DNA of 64,000 nucleotides, taken from Bacteroidales bacterium. Its GTDB lineage: Bacteria > Bacteroidota > Bacteroidia > Bacteroidales > UBA932. The position numbers were made by a program, and so were the translations under genes. This document shows positions 1 to 8,079 of the stretch, in pieces; the first letter of the stretch is position 1; every line of letters begins with the position of its first letter. The notes under the pieces are model-generated. The model was not told where the DNA came from. It saw only the letters and a list, made by a program, of their open reading frames with translations, and did no database searches. The stretch lies in contig JAFQAR010000020.1 in NCBI GenBank assembly GCA_017399905.1, forward strand, positions 56,364-120,363, in the 5' to 3' direction.

Positions 1-1
1 C

Positions 2-145
2 CGCATGGTCCAGCATGAGCTGTCCCATCTGGAAGGCAACCTTTTTGTAGATAATGTTTCGCCTATCAGAAGGAAGATGATAGCCCGCAAGCTGCAGGCC
101 ATATCGAAAGGAACGGTACAGACCCGTTACAAATCCAAGAGATAA
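2..145 (+). CDS. def: peptide deformylase, C-terminal part (gene cut by window edge)
   Basis: Only the last 47 codons are in the window, read in frame from base 2 to the TAA at 143-145. Peptide deformylase removes the formyl group from the initiator methionine of new proteins in the cytoplasm, using a metal held by a Cys and two His. The fragment contains QHELSHLEG, which matches the HExxH metal-binding and catalytic motif of motif III (usually QHExDHLxG). The basic tail after it (SPIRRKMIARKL) also resembles Bacteroidota enzymes. manB follows 38 bp downstream on the same strand with no promoter seen between them, so the two may be cotranscribed. The call is firm for the family, but the rest of the protein cannot be checked. 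Confidence 0.85.
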   Translation, partial: RMVQHELSHLEGNLFVDNVSPIRRKMIARKLQAISKGTVQTRYKSKR

Positions 146-183
146 GGCGGCATACGTACTTGTCGAAATAAAGAAACGTAATT

Positions 184-1539
184 ATGGGAGCATTTCACGC
201 ATACGACATCAGAGGAATCTACAATGTGGATTTCGATAAGGACATAGCTTACAAGGTAGGCTATTTCATTCCTGAACTTCTTTCGGCGGACAAGGTCCTC
301 GTGGGAAGGGACGCGCGCGTTTCTTCTCCGGAGATCCATGAATATCTGCTCAAGGGCCTCACCGATGCCGGCGCTGATGTGTACGATATAGGCCTCAGCA
401 CCACTCCGATGGTCTACTTCGGCACTGCGAACTACGGGTTCAAGGCGTCCGTGCAGATCACCGCTTCGCACAACCCGGCCGAGTACAACGGCATGAAGGT
501 TTCCCGTGAGAATGCTCTTCCTGTCGGACTTGACACCGGCCTCGGACAGATTCAGGAATGGATCGTAAGCGGAAGGGAATGTGTACCCGCACCGGTAAAG
601 GGAACGGTACACCCTATGGACATAAAGGCGGACTATCTTGCCTTCCTTCTGAAATACAAGGAGGACTGGTCCGGCCTGAAGGTGGCTATGGACGTGTCCA
701 ACGGAATGGCCTCCCTCTTTGTCCGTGACATATTCGGCGACGCTCCTGCATACATATATGAAGAGATGGACGGAAGCTTCCCTAACCATGAGCCTAATCC
801 TCTCGTTCAGAAGAACGTCGAGGATCTCAAGAAGCTCGTCAGCAGAACGGGAGCGGACATCGGAGTCATCTTCGACGGTGATGCGGACCGCGTGATGTTC
901 GTGGATGAGAACGCGCGCTTCATCTCTCCTGACCTGATGATCGCCGTCCTCGGCCATTATTTCCTTGAGGAAAGGGGAGAAAAGGGCTACATCCATCAGG
1001 ACATCAGGAGCTCGAAGGCTGTGGGAGAATATCTTGCGCCGATGGGAGGTGTCATGAACACATGGTGCGTCGGTCGTGCATATGCTGCCCTGAAGCTCCG
1101 TGAGATCGACGGAGTCTATGGTGGAGAGCTTGCGGGACATTACTATTTCCGCGACTTCTTCTATTCGGACAGCGGACTTCTTGCAGCTATCCTCATTCTC
1201 AATGTGGTGGCCAGGATGAAGAAGGAGGGCGTGACCCTCAGCCAGCTCATCTCGAAGATCGAGAAATACCGCAACTCTGGAGAGATAAACTTCCGTCTCG
1301 AAGACAAGAAGGGCGCAATGGATGCCGTGCGTGACCATTTCATGAATTCGGAAAAGTCTACCGCATACATGGATTTCGACGGATATCGTGTGGAATTCCC
1401 CGAGTGGTGGTTCAACATCAGGCCGTCAAATACCGAACCTTATCTCCGCTTCCTGTGTGAGGCAACTTCACAGGAGCTTCTGGATGAGAAGGTAGCAACG
1501 GTAAGAAAGATTCTTACAGAACAGTTTGGAGCAAGATAA
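184..1539 (+). CDS. manB: phosphomannomutase/phosphoglucomutase
   Basis: This 451-aa alpha-D-phosphohexomutase interconverts mannose-6-P and mannose-1-P (or the glucose equivalents) through a phosphoserine enzyme. It feeds GDP-mannose and other nucleotide sugars. All four family signatures are visible: the catalytic loop TASHNP with Ser95, the Mg-binding loop DGDADR at residues 231-236, the sugar-binding loop GELAGH (usually GExSGH), and the phosphate loop RPSNTEP at 413-419. Length is normal for the bacterial family, which runs about 450-460 aa. The ATG at 184 is taken because the protein starts right at the usual AYDIRG motif. The stop TAA shares its last A with the ATG of the next gene. 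It could serve mannose released by the PUL downstream, but it is 6.5 kb away and in a separate transcript, so that link is speculative. Confidence 0.93.
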   Translation: MGAFHAYDIRGIYNVDFDKDIAYKVGYFIPELLSADKVLVGRDARVSSPEIHEYLLKGLTDAGADVYDIGLSTTPMVYFGTANYGFKASVQITASHNPAEYNGMKVSRENALPVGLDTGLGQIQEWIVSGRECVPAPVKGTVHPMDIKADYLAFLLKYKEDWSGLKVAMDVSNGMASLFVRDIFGDAPAYIYEEMDGSFPNHEPNPLVQKNVEDLKKLVSRTGADIGVIFDGDADRVMFVDENARFISPDLMIAVLGHYFLEERGEKGYIHQDIRSSKAVGEYLAPMGGVMNTWCVGRAYAALKLREIDGVYGGELAGHYYFRDFFYSDSGLLAAILILNVVARMKKEGVTLSQLISKIEKYRNSGEINFRLEDKKGAMDAVRDHFMNSEKSTAYMDFDGYRVEFPEWWFNIRPSNTEPYLRFLCEATSQELLDEKVATVRKILTEQFGAR

Positions 1540-2576
1540 TGGTAAGGAAAACAATAAGAAACATATTCACATACATGCTTGTCTGTACGTCTGCAGTGCT
1601 TTCGTCAGACAAGCTTTCTGCGGTAAATCCGGTAAGGATAGATACCGTCAGGACCCATCTTGTAATACCGCGTCCGGCGCTCGAGTCGCTCCCGTCGCTG
1701 ATGACCTCACCTACCGACCCTATTGACACCCTTGATACCGTCAATGAACATATCAAGGTGATCCTCTTCGGTGACAATACGTGGAAATATTACAAGACTC
1801 CTGAATACCAGAAGGTTACAGGTGTCTTTGATGAACATTGGTCTCATGACGGCACCAATCCGTACGGCATAGCCCAGGCTGACCTTCCGGATGCCTGGTC
1901 GATATGGCTTGTGGACAGCCTCGACCAGTATCACTGCCCTTTTCAGGGAGAAGTTTATTACAGAGGCAAGTTCGGAGTCCGCAGGGGACGCCGTCATCAG
2001 GGAGTCGACCTTCCTTTGAAGACGGGAGACCCGGTATATGCCACGTTCACGGGAAAGGTCCGCATATCCAAGTATTGGGGAGCCTTCGGCAATCTCGTGG
2101 TCATCAGGCATGAAAACGGCCTTGAGACTTTCTACGCCCACCTTTCCAAGAGATTTGTGGAGGTCGGGGATTGGGTGAATGCAGGCGACGTGATAGGCCT
2201 CGGCGGTTCTACCGGCCGTTCTACCGGTCCGCATCTCCATTTCGAGACCAGGTACAAGGGCTTTGCCTTCGACCCTCAGTGGCTCATCGACTTCAAGACA
2301 GGCGAGTTGCGTCACCGCCTTTTCGTCCTCAAGAAGAAGTACTTCAACATCTACAGCAACTATGAGCAGGATTTTGAAGACGAGATGAAGAATGACGAGG
2401 AGGACAAGGCTGAAGATGCGGAAAAGGCTGCGATGAAGTATTATGTGATACGTTCAGGAGACACCTTGAGCAAGATCGCCCGCAATCACGGTACGACAAT
2501 CAACGCGCTGTGCCGCCTTAACGGCATCAGTACGACAACGACATTGAAGATAGGACGCAGGATAAGGGTGAGATGA
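1539..2576 (+). CDS. M23-family peptidoglycan endopeptidase with C-terminal LysM domain
   Basis: This is a 345-aa exported protein with a hydrophobic N-terminal signal segment (about residues 8-25). Its M23 zinc metallopeptidase core has His153 and Asp157 in HQGVD, His201 in YAHL and the HLHFE motif at 232-236, so the zinc ligands and catalytic His are present. A short acidic stretch (about 280-300, EDEMKNDEEDKAED) links to a single LysM peptidoglycan-binding domain at about 300-345 (YVIRSGDTLSKIARNHG). It most likely cleaves peptide crosslinks in the periplasm, or acts as an amidase activator if catalysis is weak. Its ATG overlaps the manB stop by one base, which implies translational coupling. 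miaB converges 7 bp after the stop. Confidence 0.88.
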   Translation: MVRKTIRNIFTYMLVCTSAVLSSDKLSAVNPVRIDTVRTHLVIPRPALESLPSLMTSPTDPIDTLDTVNEHIKVILFGDNTWKYYKTPEYQKVTGVFDEHWSHDGTNPYGIAQADLPDAWSIWLVDSLDQYHCPFQGEVYYRGKFGVRRGRRHQGVDLPLKTGDPVYATFTGKVRISKYWGAFGNLVVIRHENGLETFYAHLSKRFVEVGDWVNAGDVIGLGGSTGRSTGPHLHFETRYKGFAFDPQWLIDFKTGELRHRLFVLKKKYFNIYSNYEQDFEDEMKNDEEDKAEDAEKAAMKYYVIRSGDTLSKIARNHGTTINALCRLNGISTTTTLKIGRRIRVR

Positions 2577-2583
2577 CGCCCTT

Positions 2584-3939
2584 CTAATCAAGTCTCTGGC
2601 ACAGAAGGGTCGCTGATGTCGCTGAAACGACCTTGACCATGCAGTAGTCGCCGGCCTTCTCGCCGCGGCTCGGGAATACGCACATCTTGTTGCTGCTTGC
2701 CCTTCCGCAGAGTTCGTCCGGGTTCTTCTTTGACGGACCTTCCACCAGGACCTTCAGGACTTTTCCGATCTCCTTTTCATTGCTCTTGAGGCTCATGCGG
2801 CCCTGGAGGGCGATGATTTCATTGAGCCTTTCCGTCTTGAGGGAGTACGGTATGTCGTCAGGATACTTTCTTGACGCCAGCGTTCCGGGACGTTCCGAAT
2901 AAGCGAACATGAAGGCTGAATCGAACACGACCTGCTCCATGAGGGAAAGGGTGTCCTTGTGGTCCTGTTCGGTTTCCCCGCTGAAGCCCGCGATCACGTC
3001 AGTGGTGATGCCGCAGTCCGGGATCACGCTTCTGATCTTGGCAACTCTTTCAAGATACCATTCGCGGTTGTACTTCCTCCTCATCTTCTCAAGCATGATG
3101 CTGCTTCCCGACTGTACCGGAAGATGGATGTGCTTGCAGATGTTCTCGTACATCGCCATTGTGTAGATGACCTCGTTGCTGATGTCCTTCGGATGCGAGG
3201 TCGAGAATCTGACCCTGAGTTCAGGGCTGATCTTCGCCACCATCTCGAGGAGCTGGGCGAAATTCACGTTCCTGTCGGCATCTTCCTTGTCTTTCCAATA
3301 ATAGGAATCCACGTTCTGTCCGAGCAGGGTGACTTCCTTATAGCCGTTTTCAAAGAGGATTTCCGCTTCACGTACGATCGTGTGCGGGTCGCGACTTCTT
3401 TCGGCTCCGCGTGTGTAAGGCACGACGCAGTATGAGCATACGTTGTTGCATCCTCGCATTATCGATATGAAGGCCGACACTCCGTTCCTGTCCAGCCTGA
3501 CCGGAGATATGTCCGCATAGGTCTCTTCGTGTGACAGCAGGACGTTGATCTGAGGCGATGACGGCGTGACTGCCTGAAGCAGCTGCGGTAGGCTCCTGAA
3601 GGAGTCCGGTCCCGCCACAAGGTCCACGCTTTCGAGGAGCTTGTCCTTGAGGCGCTCGGCCATGCAGCCTACGATTCCGATGACCACATCGTCTCTCTTG
3701 CGCTTCTGAAGCTTGAACTGGTCGATCCTGCCCCATATCCTCTGCTCGGCGTTGTCACGGATCGAGCAGGTGTTGGCCAGGATGACGTTAGCCTCTTCGA
3801 TGTCTTCGGTCAATGCATAACCTGCATCCTGAAGAATCGAAAGGATCACTTCGCTGTCGTTTACATTCATCTGGCAGCCGTATGTCTCTATATATACCTT
3901 CGGTCTTGAAGGGTCTGTAATTGGTCTGATGTCACGCAT
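2584..3939 (-). CDS. miaB: tRNA-2-methylthio-N6-dimethylallyladenosine synthase
   Basis: This 451-aa radical-SAM methylthiotransferase adds the 2-methylthio group to i6A37 of tRNAs that read UNN codons. The N-terminal UPF0004 domain carries the three cluster cysteines Cys22 (YGCQMN), Cys58 (ANTCSIR) and Cys92 (GCMAER). The radical-SAM triad CxxxCxxC is Cys164, Cys168 and Cys171 (GCNNVCSYC). The C-terminal 65 or so residues form the TRAM RNA-binding domain. Length and motif order match MiaB rather than RimO or MtaB. The gene is alone on the minus strand, converging on the M23 gene and diverging from the lipoprotein gene. A TATCTTTG -7 element on the minus strand at 3969-3976 is its probable promoter. 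Confidence 0.96.
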   Translation of the reverse strand: MRDIRPITDPSRPKVYIETYGCQMNVNDSEVILSILQDAGYALTEDIEEANVILANTCSIRDNAEQRIWGRIDQFKLQKRKRDDVVIGIVGCMAERLKDKLLESVDLVAGPDSFRSLPQLLQAVTPSSPQINVLLSHEETYADISPVRLDRNGVSAFISIMRGCNNVCSYCVVPYTRGAERSRDPHTIVREAEILFENGYKEVTLLGQNVDSYYWKDKEDADRNVNFAQLLEMVAKISPELRVRFSTSHPKDISNEVIYTMAMYENICKHIHLPVQSGSSIMLEKMRRKYNREWYLERVAKIRSVIPDCGITTDVIAGFSGETEQDHKDTLSLMEQVVFDSAFMFAYSERPGTLASRKYPDDIPYSLKTERLNEIIALQGRMSLKSNEKEIGKVLKVLVEGPSKKNPDELCGRASSNKMCVFPSRGEKAGDYCMVKVVSATSATLLCQRLD

Positions 3940-3968
3940 GCTTGATTCACGGTTTGTCTACAAGGATA

Positions 3969-4005
3969 CAAAGATAGGATTTTTCGACGAATATCGTTAT
4001 CTTTG
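3969..4005. promoter_or_regulatory. back-to-back -7 elements for miaB and the lipoprotein-SPOR-rpoN operon
   Basis: Two copies of TATCTTTG (TAnnTTTG consensus) point outward from the 82-bp gap: 3969-3976 on the minus strand for miaB and 3998-4005 on the plus strand for the gene at 4022. I see no good TTTG -33 partner at 19 bp for either, so strength is uncertain. Confidence 0.6.
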
Positions 4006-4021
4006 CGAAGATGTAAAATGA

Positions 4022-4516
4022 ATGAAAGTGAAGAATCGTACCCATAAACTGCTGATGGTCATACTTGTGATGATTTCCTTTGCCGTGAGCGGCTGCCGCA
4101 AGGTAAAGGACATAAGCGTCACTTCTGTAGAGCTGGAAGCCGTCTCTCCCCAGGGCTTCAAGGGCCTTAACGTCTATGTGGCCGTCGGCATTGACAATCC
4201 TGCCTTCCAGATAGGTCTGGAAGATATTCAGGGCACTTTGAAATATTCTGGCAAGATTATTGGTAGACTGGCCATGGACCCGTTCATCGTACAGGCCAGA
4301 TCGGCTGAAATCTACCACCTCAGAGGTCTTGTGACCCTTGGAGAAGAGGCTACTCTTCGGGATCTGATGATGCTCATGGATGCGGCCAGGCTCAATGAAT
4401 GTATGGTAGATGTCTCGCTCAAGGCAAGGCTCAAGAACGGGGTTGCTGCTCCTATAAATGTAAAGGATATACCTTTGAAGAAACTTTTGGATAGTACTGG
4501 AAATGAACAGAAATAA
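4022..4516 (+). CDS. LEA-type-2-like lipoprotein
   Basis: This 164-aa protein has a signal peptide ending in a lipobox (AVSGC, lipidated Cys25), so it should be anchored in a membrane facing the periplasm. The remaining 140 residues form one beta-rich domain resembling the LEA14/WHy fold. The clues are the pattern VSVELEAVSPQG, then VAVGIDNPAFQI, where LEA-like proteins have an asparagine-proline (NP) signature, and later alternating hydrophobic strands. No catalytic motif is seen and no function is known. It overlaps the SPOR gene by 14 bp and is followed by rpoN, so the three form one operon. The ATG at 4022 is chosen over the ATG at 4018, which is in another frame. Confidence 0.65.
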   Translation: MKVKNRTHKLLMVILVMISFAVSGCRKVKDISVTSVELEAVSPQGFKGLNVYVAVGIDNPAFQIGLEDIQGTLKYSGKIIGRLAMDPFIVQARSAEIYHLRGLVTLGEEATLRDLMMLMDAARLNECMVDVSLKARLKNGVAAPINVKDIPLKKLLDSTGNEQK

Positions 4517-5108
4517 TTTTATCACCCTCATCATGGTCTCTGTCGCTGCATGTCTTTCCTTGCAGCATGTCTCCGCTCAGGAGAGGATATTCGTGCCTGA
4601 AGGCTATGTCGCTGTTGATTCTGTTGTATACAGGCCCGCACATGCGGTGGATACGACCCTCGCCGGAAAGGATGTCTTCCATCTTCTGGATGCCAGGACG
4701 GTTCCGGGAAAGGCGAAGGTCAATGTGAACCAGACGGCTGCCGTGGCGGCATCGGTGCGCAGGCAGGTCGCTACCAACGGCGAAAGGACGATAGGCGGCT
4801 ACCGCGTGAGGATATTCTTTGACAACAAGCAGACTGCGCGTGCGGAATCGGAAGAGACTCTCAAGAAGTTCGAACGTCTTTATCATGATGTGGTGGCTTA
4901 CCGCACATATGCCAACCCTTATTTCAAGGTGACGGTAGGAGACTTCAGGACAAAGTCGGAGGCTGTCATGCTTCTTGAAAGGATCAGACACGAGTTCCCC
5001 GGAGCATTTGTTGTCAAGGAAAACATCTCTTTCCCTGTGGTGGACAAGAAGAATGCATATGTGGTCGACACCGTCAAGGTGCTCAGGCCCAAGGCTGTGA
5101 CTTTATAG
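4503..5108 (+). CDS. exported SPOR-domain protein
   Basis: This 201-aa protein has a cleavable signal (cut about after VSAQ, residue 26) and no lipobox. A low-complexity middle leads into a C-terminal domain at about 97-170 that fits the SPOR fold: GGYRVRIFFDNKQTAR, a helix, then YFKVTVGDFRTKSEAVMLLE. In other bacteria SPOR domains bind glycan strands that lack stem peptides, often at division sites. The likely role is binding peptidoglycan in the periplasm. The start lies inside the end of the lipoprotein gene, and rpoN starts 17 bp after the stop. No enzyme motif is visible. Confidence 0.75.
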   Translation: MNRNNFITLIMVSVAACLSLQHVSAQERIFVPEGYVAVDSVVYRPAHAVDTTLAGKDVFHLLDARTVPGKAKVNVNQTAAVAASVRRQVATNGERTIGGYRVRIFFDNKQTARAESEETLKKFERLYHDVVAYRTYANPYFKVTVGDFRTKSEAVMLLERIRHEFPGAFVVKENISFPVVDKKNAYVVDTVKVLRPKAVTL

Positions 5109-5125
5109 ACGAAATCAGTAGTGTT

Positions 5126-6541
5126 ATGTTGAAGCAAGGCTTAGAACTGAAGCAGACCCAGAAGCTGTCTCCTCTTCAGATCCAGACCATCAAGCTGATA
5201 GAGCTTCCGATACAGGAGCTCGAGCAGAGGATACGTAAGGAACTGGAGGAGAATCCTGTGCTGGATGAGGATCTTCCGAGCGAGAAGGAGGATGAGGGCG
5301 AGGCTCCGAGGGAGGTGTCGCTTTCCGACTACAAGGAGGACGACTCGATTCCGAGCTACCGCCTCAGGTCCGACAATTACAACTCCAAGGAAGAACGTCC
5401 TCAGTACAATACGTTCTCGGTGAAGGAAAGCTTTACCCAGAGCCTCCAGGAGCAGCTGGGCTACCGCAATCTGACCGAACATCAGTATGCTGTGGCATCC
5501 TTCATCATCGGAAGTCTTGATGACGACGGCTATCTGCGCAGAAGCATCGACAGCATTGTGGACGACCTTTCGTTCCGTGCCAATGTCGAGACAGACGAGC
5601 AGGAGGTGCTTGATATGCTGAAGATAGTCCAGGAGTTCGATCCTGCCGGTGTCGGAGCCCGCGACCTGCGTGAGTGTCTTCTTCTTCAGATCCGTTTCAT
5701 GAAGAAGACCCCGGAAGTCGAAAACGCGACCAAGATACTCAAGAACTATTTCAACGAGTTCACGAACAAGCATTTCCAGAAGATAATGACCCGTATGGGA
5801 CTGACGGAGGAGGAGCTCAAGGCGGCCATGTCCAAGATCCTCAAGCTCAATCCTTCACCGGGAGGTCAGCTGGACGATTCGTATACGGATCAGGCCCAGC
5901 AGATAGTTCCGGATTTTGTACTTGAATACAAGGACGGTCAGCTGCTTCTGTCCATGCCTCGTTTCTCTGTTCCTGAACTGAAGGTGAACAGGAAATATGC
6001 GGATATACTCATAGATGCCGCAAATTCGTCGGAAAGGGAAAAGAAGGAGGCGGCTGCTTTCGTGAAGAAGAAGCTCGATTCCGCAAAATGGTTTGTCGAG
6101 GCTATAAAGCAGAGACATAACACCCTCTCCAGCACCATGCAGGCAATAGTCGACTATCAGCATGACTATTTCGTGGACGGAGACGAGACCAATCTGAAGC
6201 CTATGGTGCTCAAGGATATCGCCGAGAAGACAGGATTTGACATTTCAACGATATCGAGAGTGGTCAACAGCAAATATATAGAGACCCATTTCGGAATCTA
6301 CTCCCTCAAATATTTCTTCTCGGAAGGACTCGAGAACCAGGATGGAGAGGAAGTGTCTACCCGTGAGCTCAAGAAGGCTCTTCAGGAATGTGTGGACAAT
6401 GAGAACAAGCGCAAGCCTCTTACAGATGACGAACTGGTAGAAAAGATGACTGAGAAGGGCTACAAGGTGGCCAGAAGGACCATAGCGAAGTACAGGGACC
6501 AGCTCGGAATACCGAAGGCAAGGCTAAGAAAAGAGCTGTAA
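5126..6541 (+). CDS. rpoN: RNA polymerase sigma-54 factor
   Basis: This 471-aa protein has the full sigma-54 architecture. Region I is glutamine/leucine rich (KQTQKLSPLQIQTIKLIELP, residues 10-29) and binds activators. An acidic region II covers about 45-95, followed by the core-binding domain. The C-terminal DNA-binding part has the RpoN box ARRTIAKYR at 449-457. Sigma-54 directs RNA polymerase to -24/-12 promoters and needs an AAA+ activator, and none is encoded in this window. The gene ends the lipoprotein-SPOR-rpoN operon and is followed by a strong terminator. Length is normal. Confidence 0.96.
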   Translation: MLKQGLELKQTQKLSPLQIQTIKLIELPIQELEQRIRKELEENPVLDEDLPSEKEDEGEAPREVSLSDYKEDDSIPSYRLRSDNYNSKEERPQYNTFSVKESFTQSLQEQLGYRNLTEHQYAVASFIIGSLDDDGYLRRSIDSIVDDLSFRANVETDEQEVLDMLKIVQEFDPAGVGARDLRECLLLQIRFMKKTPEVENATKILKNYFNEFTNKHFQKIMTRMGLTEEELKAAMSKILKLNPSPGGQLDDSYTDQAQQIVPDFVLEYKDGQLLLSMPRFSVPELKVNRKYADILIDAANSSEREKKEAAAFVKKKLDSAKWFVEAIKQRHNTLSSTMQAIVDYQHDYFVDGDETNLKPMVLKDIAEKTGFDISTISRVVNSKYIETHFGIYSLKYFFSEGLENQDGEEVSTRELKKALQECVDNENKRKPLTDDELVEKMTEKGYKVARRTIAKYRDQLGIPKARLRKEL

Positions 6542-6557
6542 TCATAAGAAAAAGAAA

Positions 6558-6602
6558 AATCCGCCGTTGTTTTATGCTAAGACAACGGCGGATTCTTCTT
6601 TC
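6558..6602 (+). terminator. Rho-independent terminator after rpoN
   Basis: A perfect 13-bp stem (6558-6570 with 6582-6594, core CCGCCGTTGT/ACAACGGCGG), an 11-nt loop, and a T-rich tail (CTTCTTTC). An A-rich tract precedes it. Confidence 0.9.
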
Positions 6603-6607
6603 GGACG

Positions 6608-6615
6608 TAGCTTTG
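6608..6615 (+). promoter_or_regulatory. possible -7 element for radC
   Basis: TAGCTTTG matches TAnnTTTG but lies only 4 bp before the first ATG (6620). If it is used, transcription would start at or next to the start codon and give a nearly leaderless mRNA. No -33 element is seen. Confidence 0.35.
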
Positions 6616-6619
6616 CTGC

Positions 6620-7312
6620 ATGAGGATGAAGGATTTATGTCTGGATGACAGACCGAGGGAGAGGATGCTGGAGAAGGGAGCCGGGACGCTCAGCAACGCT
6701 GAGCTGCTGGCGATTCTGCTGCGTACGGGGACCGGAACCATGAATGTGGTGGAGGTCGCACGGGCACTGCTTCGGAGTGCGGACGGGCGGCTGAACGGAG
6801 TGGCCGCCATGACGCCGGAGAAGCTGTGCGAAGTGAAGGGCATCGGCCTGAGCAAGGCCGTGACCGTGGCTGCCGCTTTCGAGCTTGGGAGAAGGGCGGC
6901 GCTCGAGCCTGTCGTCACGGACAGGACCCCGGTATCTTCCCCGAGGACGGTGTTCAGGATGATGCTTCCTCTTCTGCGTGGACTTGACCATGAGGAATGT
7001 TGGGCGATCTTCCTCAATCGTGCCAATTACCTGCTCGGAAAGGAGAGGATGAGTGTGGGAGGAATGGACTCGACCGTCATGGACTGCAAGGCCATATTGC
7101 GCAGGGCTCTGGACCGAAAGGCCAGCGGAGTGATCCTCGTGCATAACCATCCCTCAGGCTGCGCCATGCCTGGAAAGGCGGACATCGGCCAGACCGCAGT
7201 GCTGAGGAAAGCTCTTCAGTCGTGTGACATACAGCTTCTCGACCATGTCGTCATCGCTGAAGACAGCTGGTACAGCTTTGCGGATGAACAGCTTGTAAAT
7301 GAAAAATTTTGA
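6620..7312 (+). CDS. radC: RadC/JAB-domain protein
   Basis: This 230-aa protein has an N-terminal helix-hairpin-helix region (about 20-95, with LSNAELLAILLRTGTG and VKGIGLSKA). A C-terminal JAB/MPN-like metalloprotease-fold domain carries HNHPSG: His175, His177, Ser179 and Asp188 are the expected zinc ligands and active-site residues. RadC was named for DNA repair, but that role has been questioned and the true function is unknown. Length matches full chromosomal RadC (220-230 aa), not the short mobile-element versions. Two in-frame ATGs (6620 and 6626) are possible starts. The gene stands alone between the rpoN terminator and upp. Confidence 0.9.
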   Translation: MRMKDLCLDDRPRERMLEKGAGTLSNAELLAILLRTGTGTMNVVEVARALLRSADGRLNGVAAMTPEKLCEVKGIGLSKAVTVAAAFELGRRAALEPVVTDRTPVSSPRTVFRMMLPLLRGLDHEECWAIFLNRANYLLGKERMSVGGMDSTVMDCKAILRRALDRKASGVILVHNHPSGCAMPGKADIGQTAVLRKALQSCDIQLLDHVVIAEDSWYSFADEQLVNEKF

Positions 7313-7338
7313 CTTGGAGAAAAATAAGGATATATTTG
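7308..7338 (+). promoter_or_regulatory. consensus promoter for upp
   Basis: TTTG at 7308-7311, exactly 19 bp, then TATATTTG at 7331-7338: a full match to the Bacteroidota housekeeping promoter. It overlaps the radC stop codon and leaves a leader of about 15-20 nt before the upp ATG. Confidence 0.88.
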
Positions 7339-7359
7339 CATAGATAAACCTTTTACACC

Positions 7360-8013
7360 ATGAAAGTCATAAATCTCGGTCAGAAGAACTCGATTCTCAA
7401 CAAGTTCGTGGCGCAGATGCGCGACAAGGATGTACAGAAAGACAGCATGCGTTTCCGCAGAAATCTTGAAAGATTAGGTGAAATCTTCGCATATGAGATA
7501 AGCCAGACGCTCAATCCTTCAGAGAAGTCCTATGTGACCCCTCTCGGAATTGCCAACATCCCGACGTATGATGACAAGATCGTTGTTGCGACAATCCTTC
7601 GTGCAGGTCTTCCGCTCCATCAGGGAATCCTCAATTATTTCGATGATGCACAGAATGCTTTCGTGGCGGCTTACCGCAAATATGACAAGGGAGAGGACTT
7701 TCATATCAATATTGAATATGCCAGCACTCCGGACCTTGAAGGCAAGGTCCTGATCCTTGCTGATACCATGCTTGCGACAGGAGCATCCCTCGAGATCGCC
7801 TACAGGAGGCTTTGCGAGGAGGGAGAGCCTGCACATACTCATCTTGTATGCCCTATATCAAGCGCATATGCAGTCGAGTATCTCCAGAAGCATATGCCGG
7901 CAGATAAAGTGACCCTCTGGGTTGCAGCCATTGACGAGGAGCTCACAAGCCACTCATACATCGTTCCCGGCCTGGGAGATGCCGGCGACCTCGCCTACGG
8001 TGAAAAGAAATAG
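7360..8013 (+). CDS. upp: uracil phosphoribosyltransferase
   Basis: This 217-aa cytoplasmic enzyme makes UMP from uracil and PRPP in pyrimidine salvage. The PRPP loop is LADTMLATG at residues 133-141. The uracil-binding C-terminal segment YIVPGLGDAGDLAYG is complete. The N-terminal part (ILRAGLPLHQG) matches the PRPP-contacting region of UPRTases. Length is normal. It is monocistronic: a consensus promoter lies directly upstream and a long palindromic terminator follows. Confidence 0.97.
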   Translation: MKVINLGQKNSILNKFVAQMRDKDVQKDSMRFRRNLERLGEIFAYEISQTLNPSEKSYVTPLGIANIPTYDDKIVVATILRAGLPLHQGILNYFDDAQNAFVAAYRKYDKGEDFHINIEYASTPDLEGKVLILADTMLATGASLEIAYRRLCEEGEPAHTHLVCPISSAYAVEYLQKHMPADKVTLWVAAIDEELTSHSYIVPGLGDAGDLAYGEKK

Positions 8014-8032
8014 TCATTGCATGATATGATTT

Positions 8033-8078
8033 ATACAAAGAAGAAGGATGATCGGCCGATCATCCTTCTTCTTTGTAT
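8033..8078. terminator. bidirectional terminator between upp and the PUL
   Basis: A perfect 46-bp palindrome centred on GGCC (8054-8057). The arms carry AAAGAAGAAGGATGATC and its complement. Because it is symmetric, it can stop upp from the left and the PUL operon from the right. The purine/pyrimidine arms give weak T-rich runs on both strands. Confidence 0.8.
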
Positions 8079-8079
8079 G

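Noticed and set aside
127-1338. 403-aa minus-strand open frame across manB
   Set aside because: It lies entirely opposite a gene with all four phosphohexomutase motifs and shows no domain of its own.
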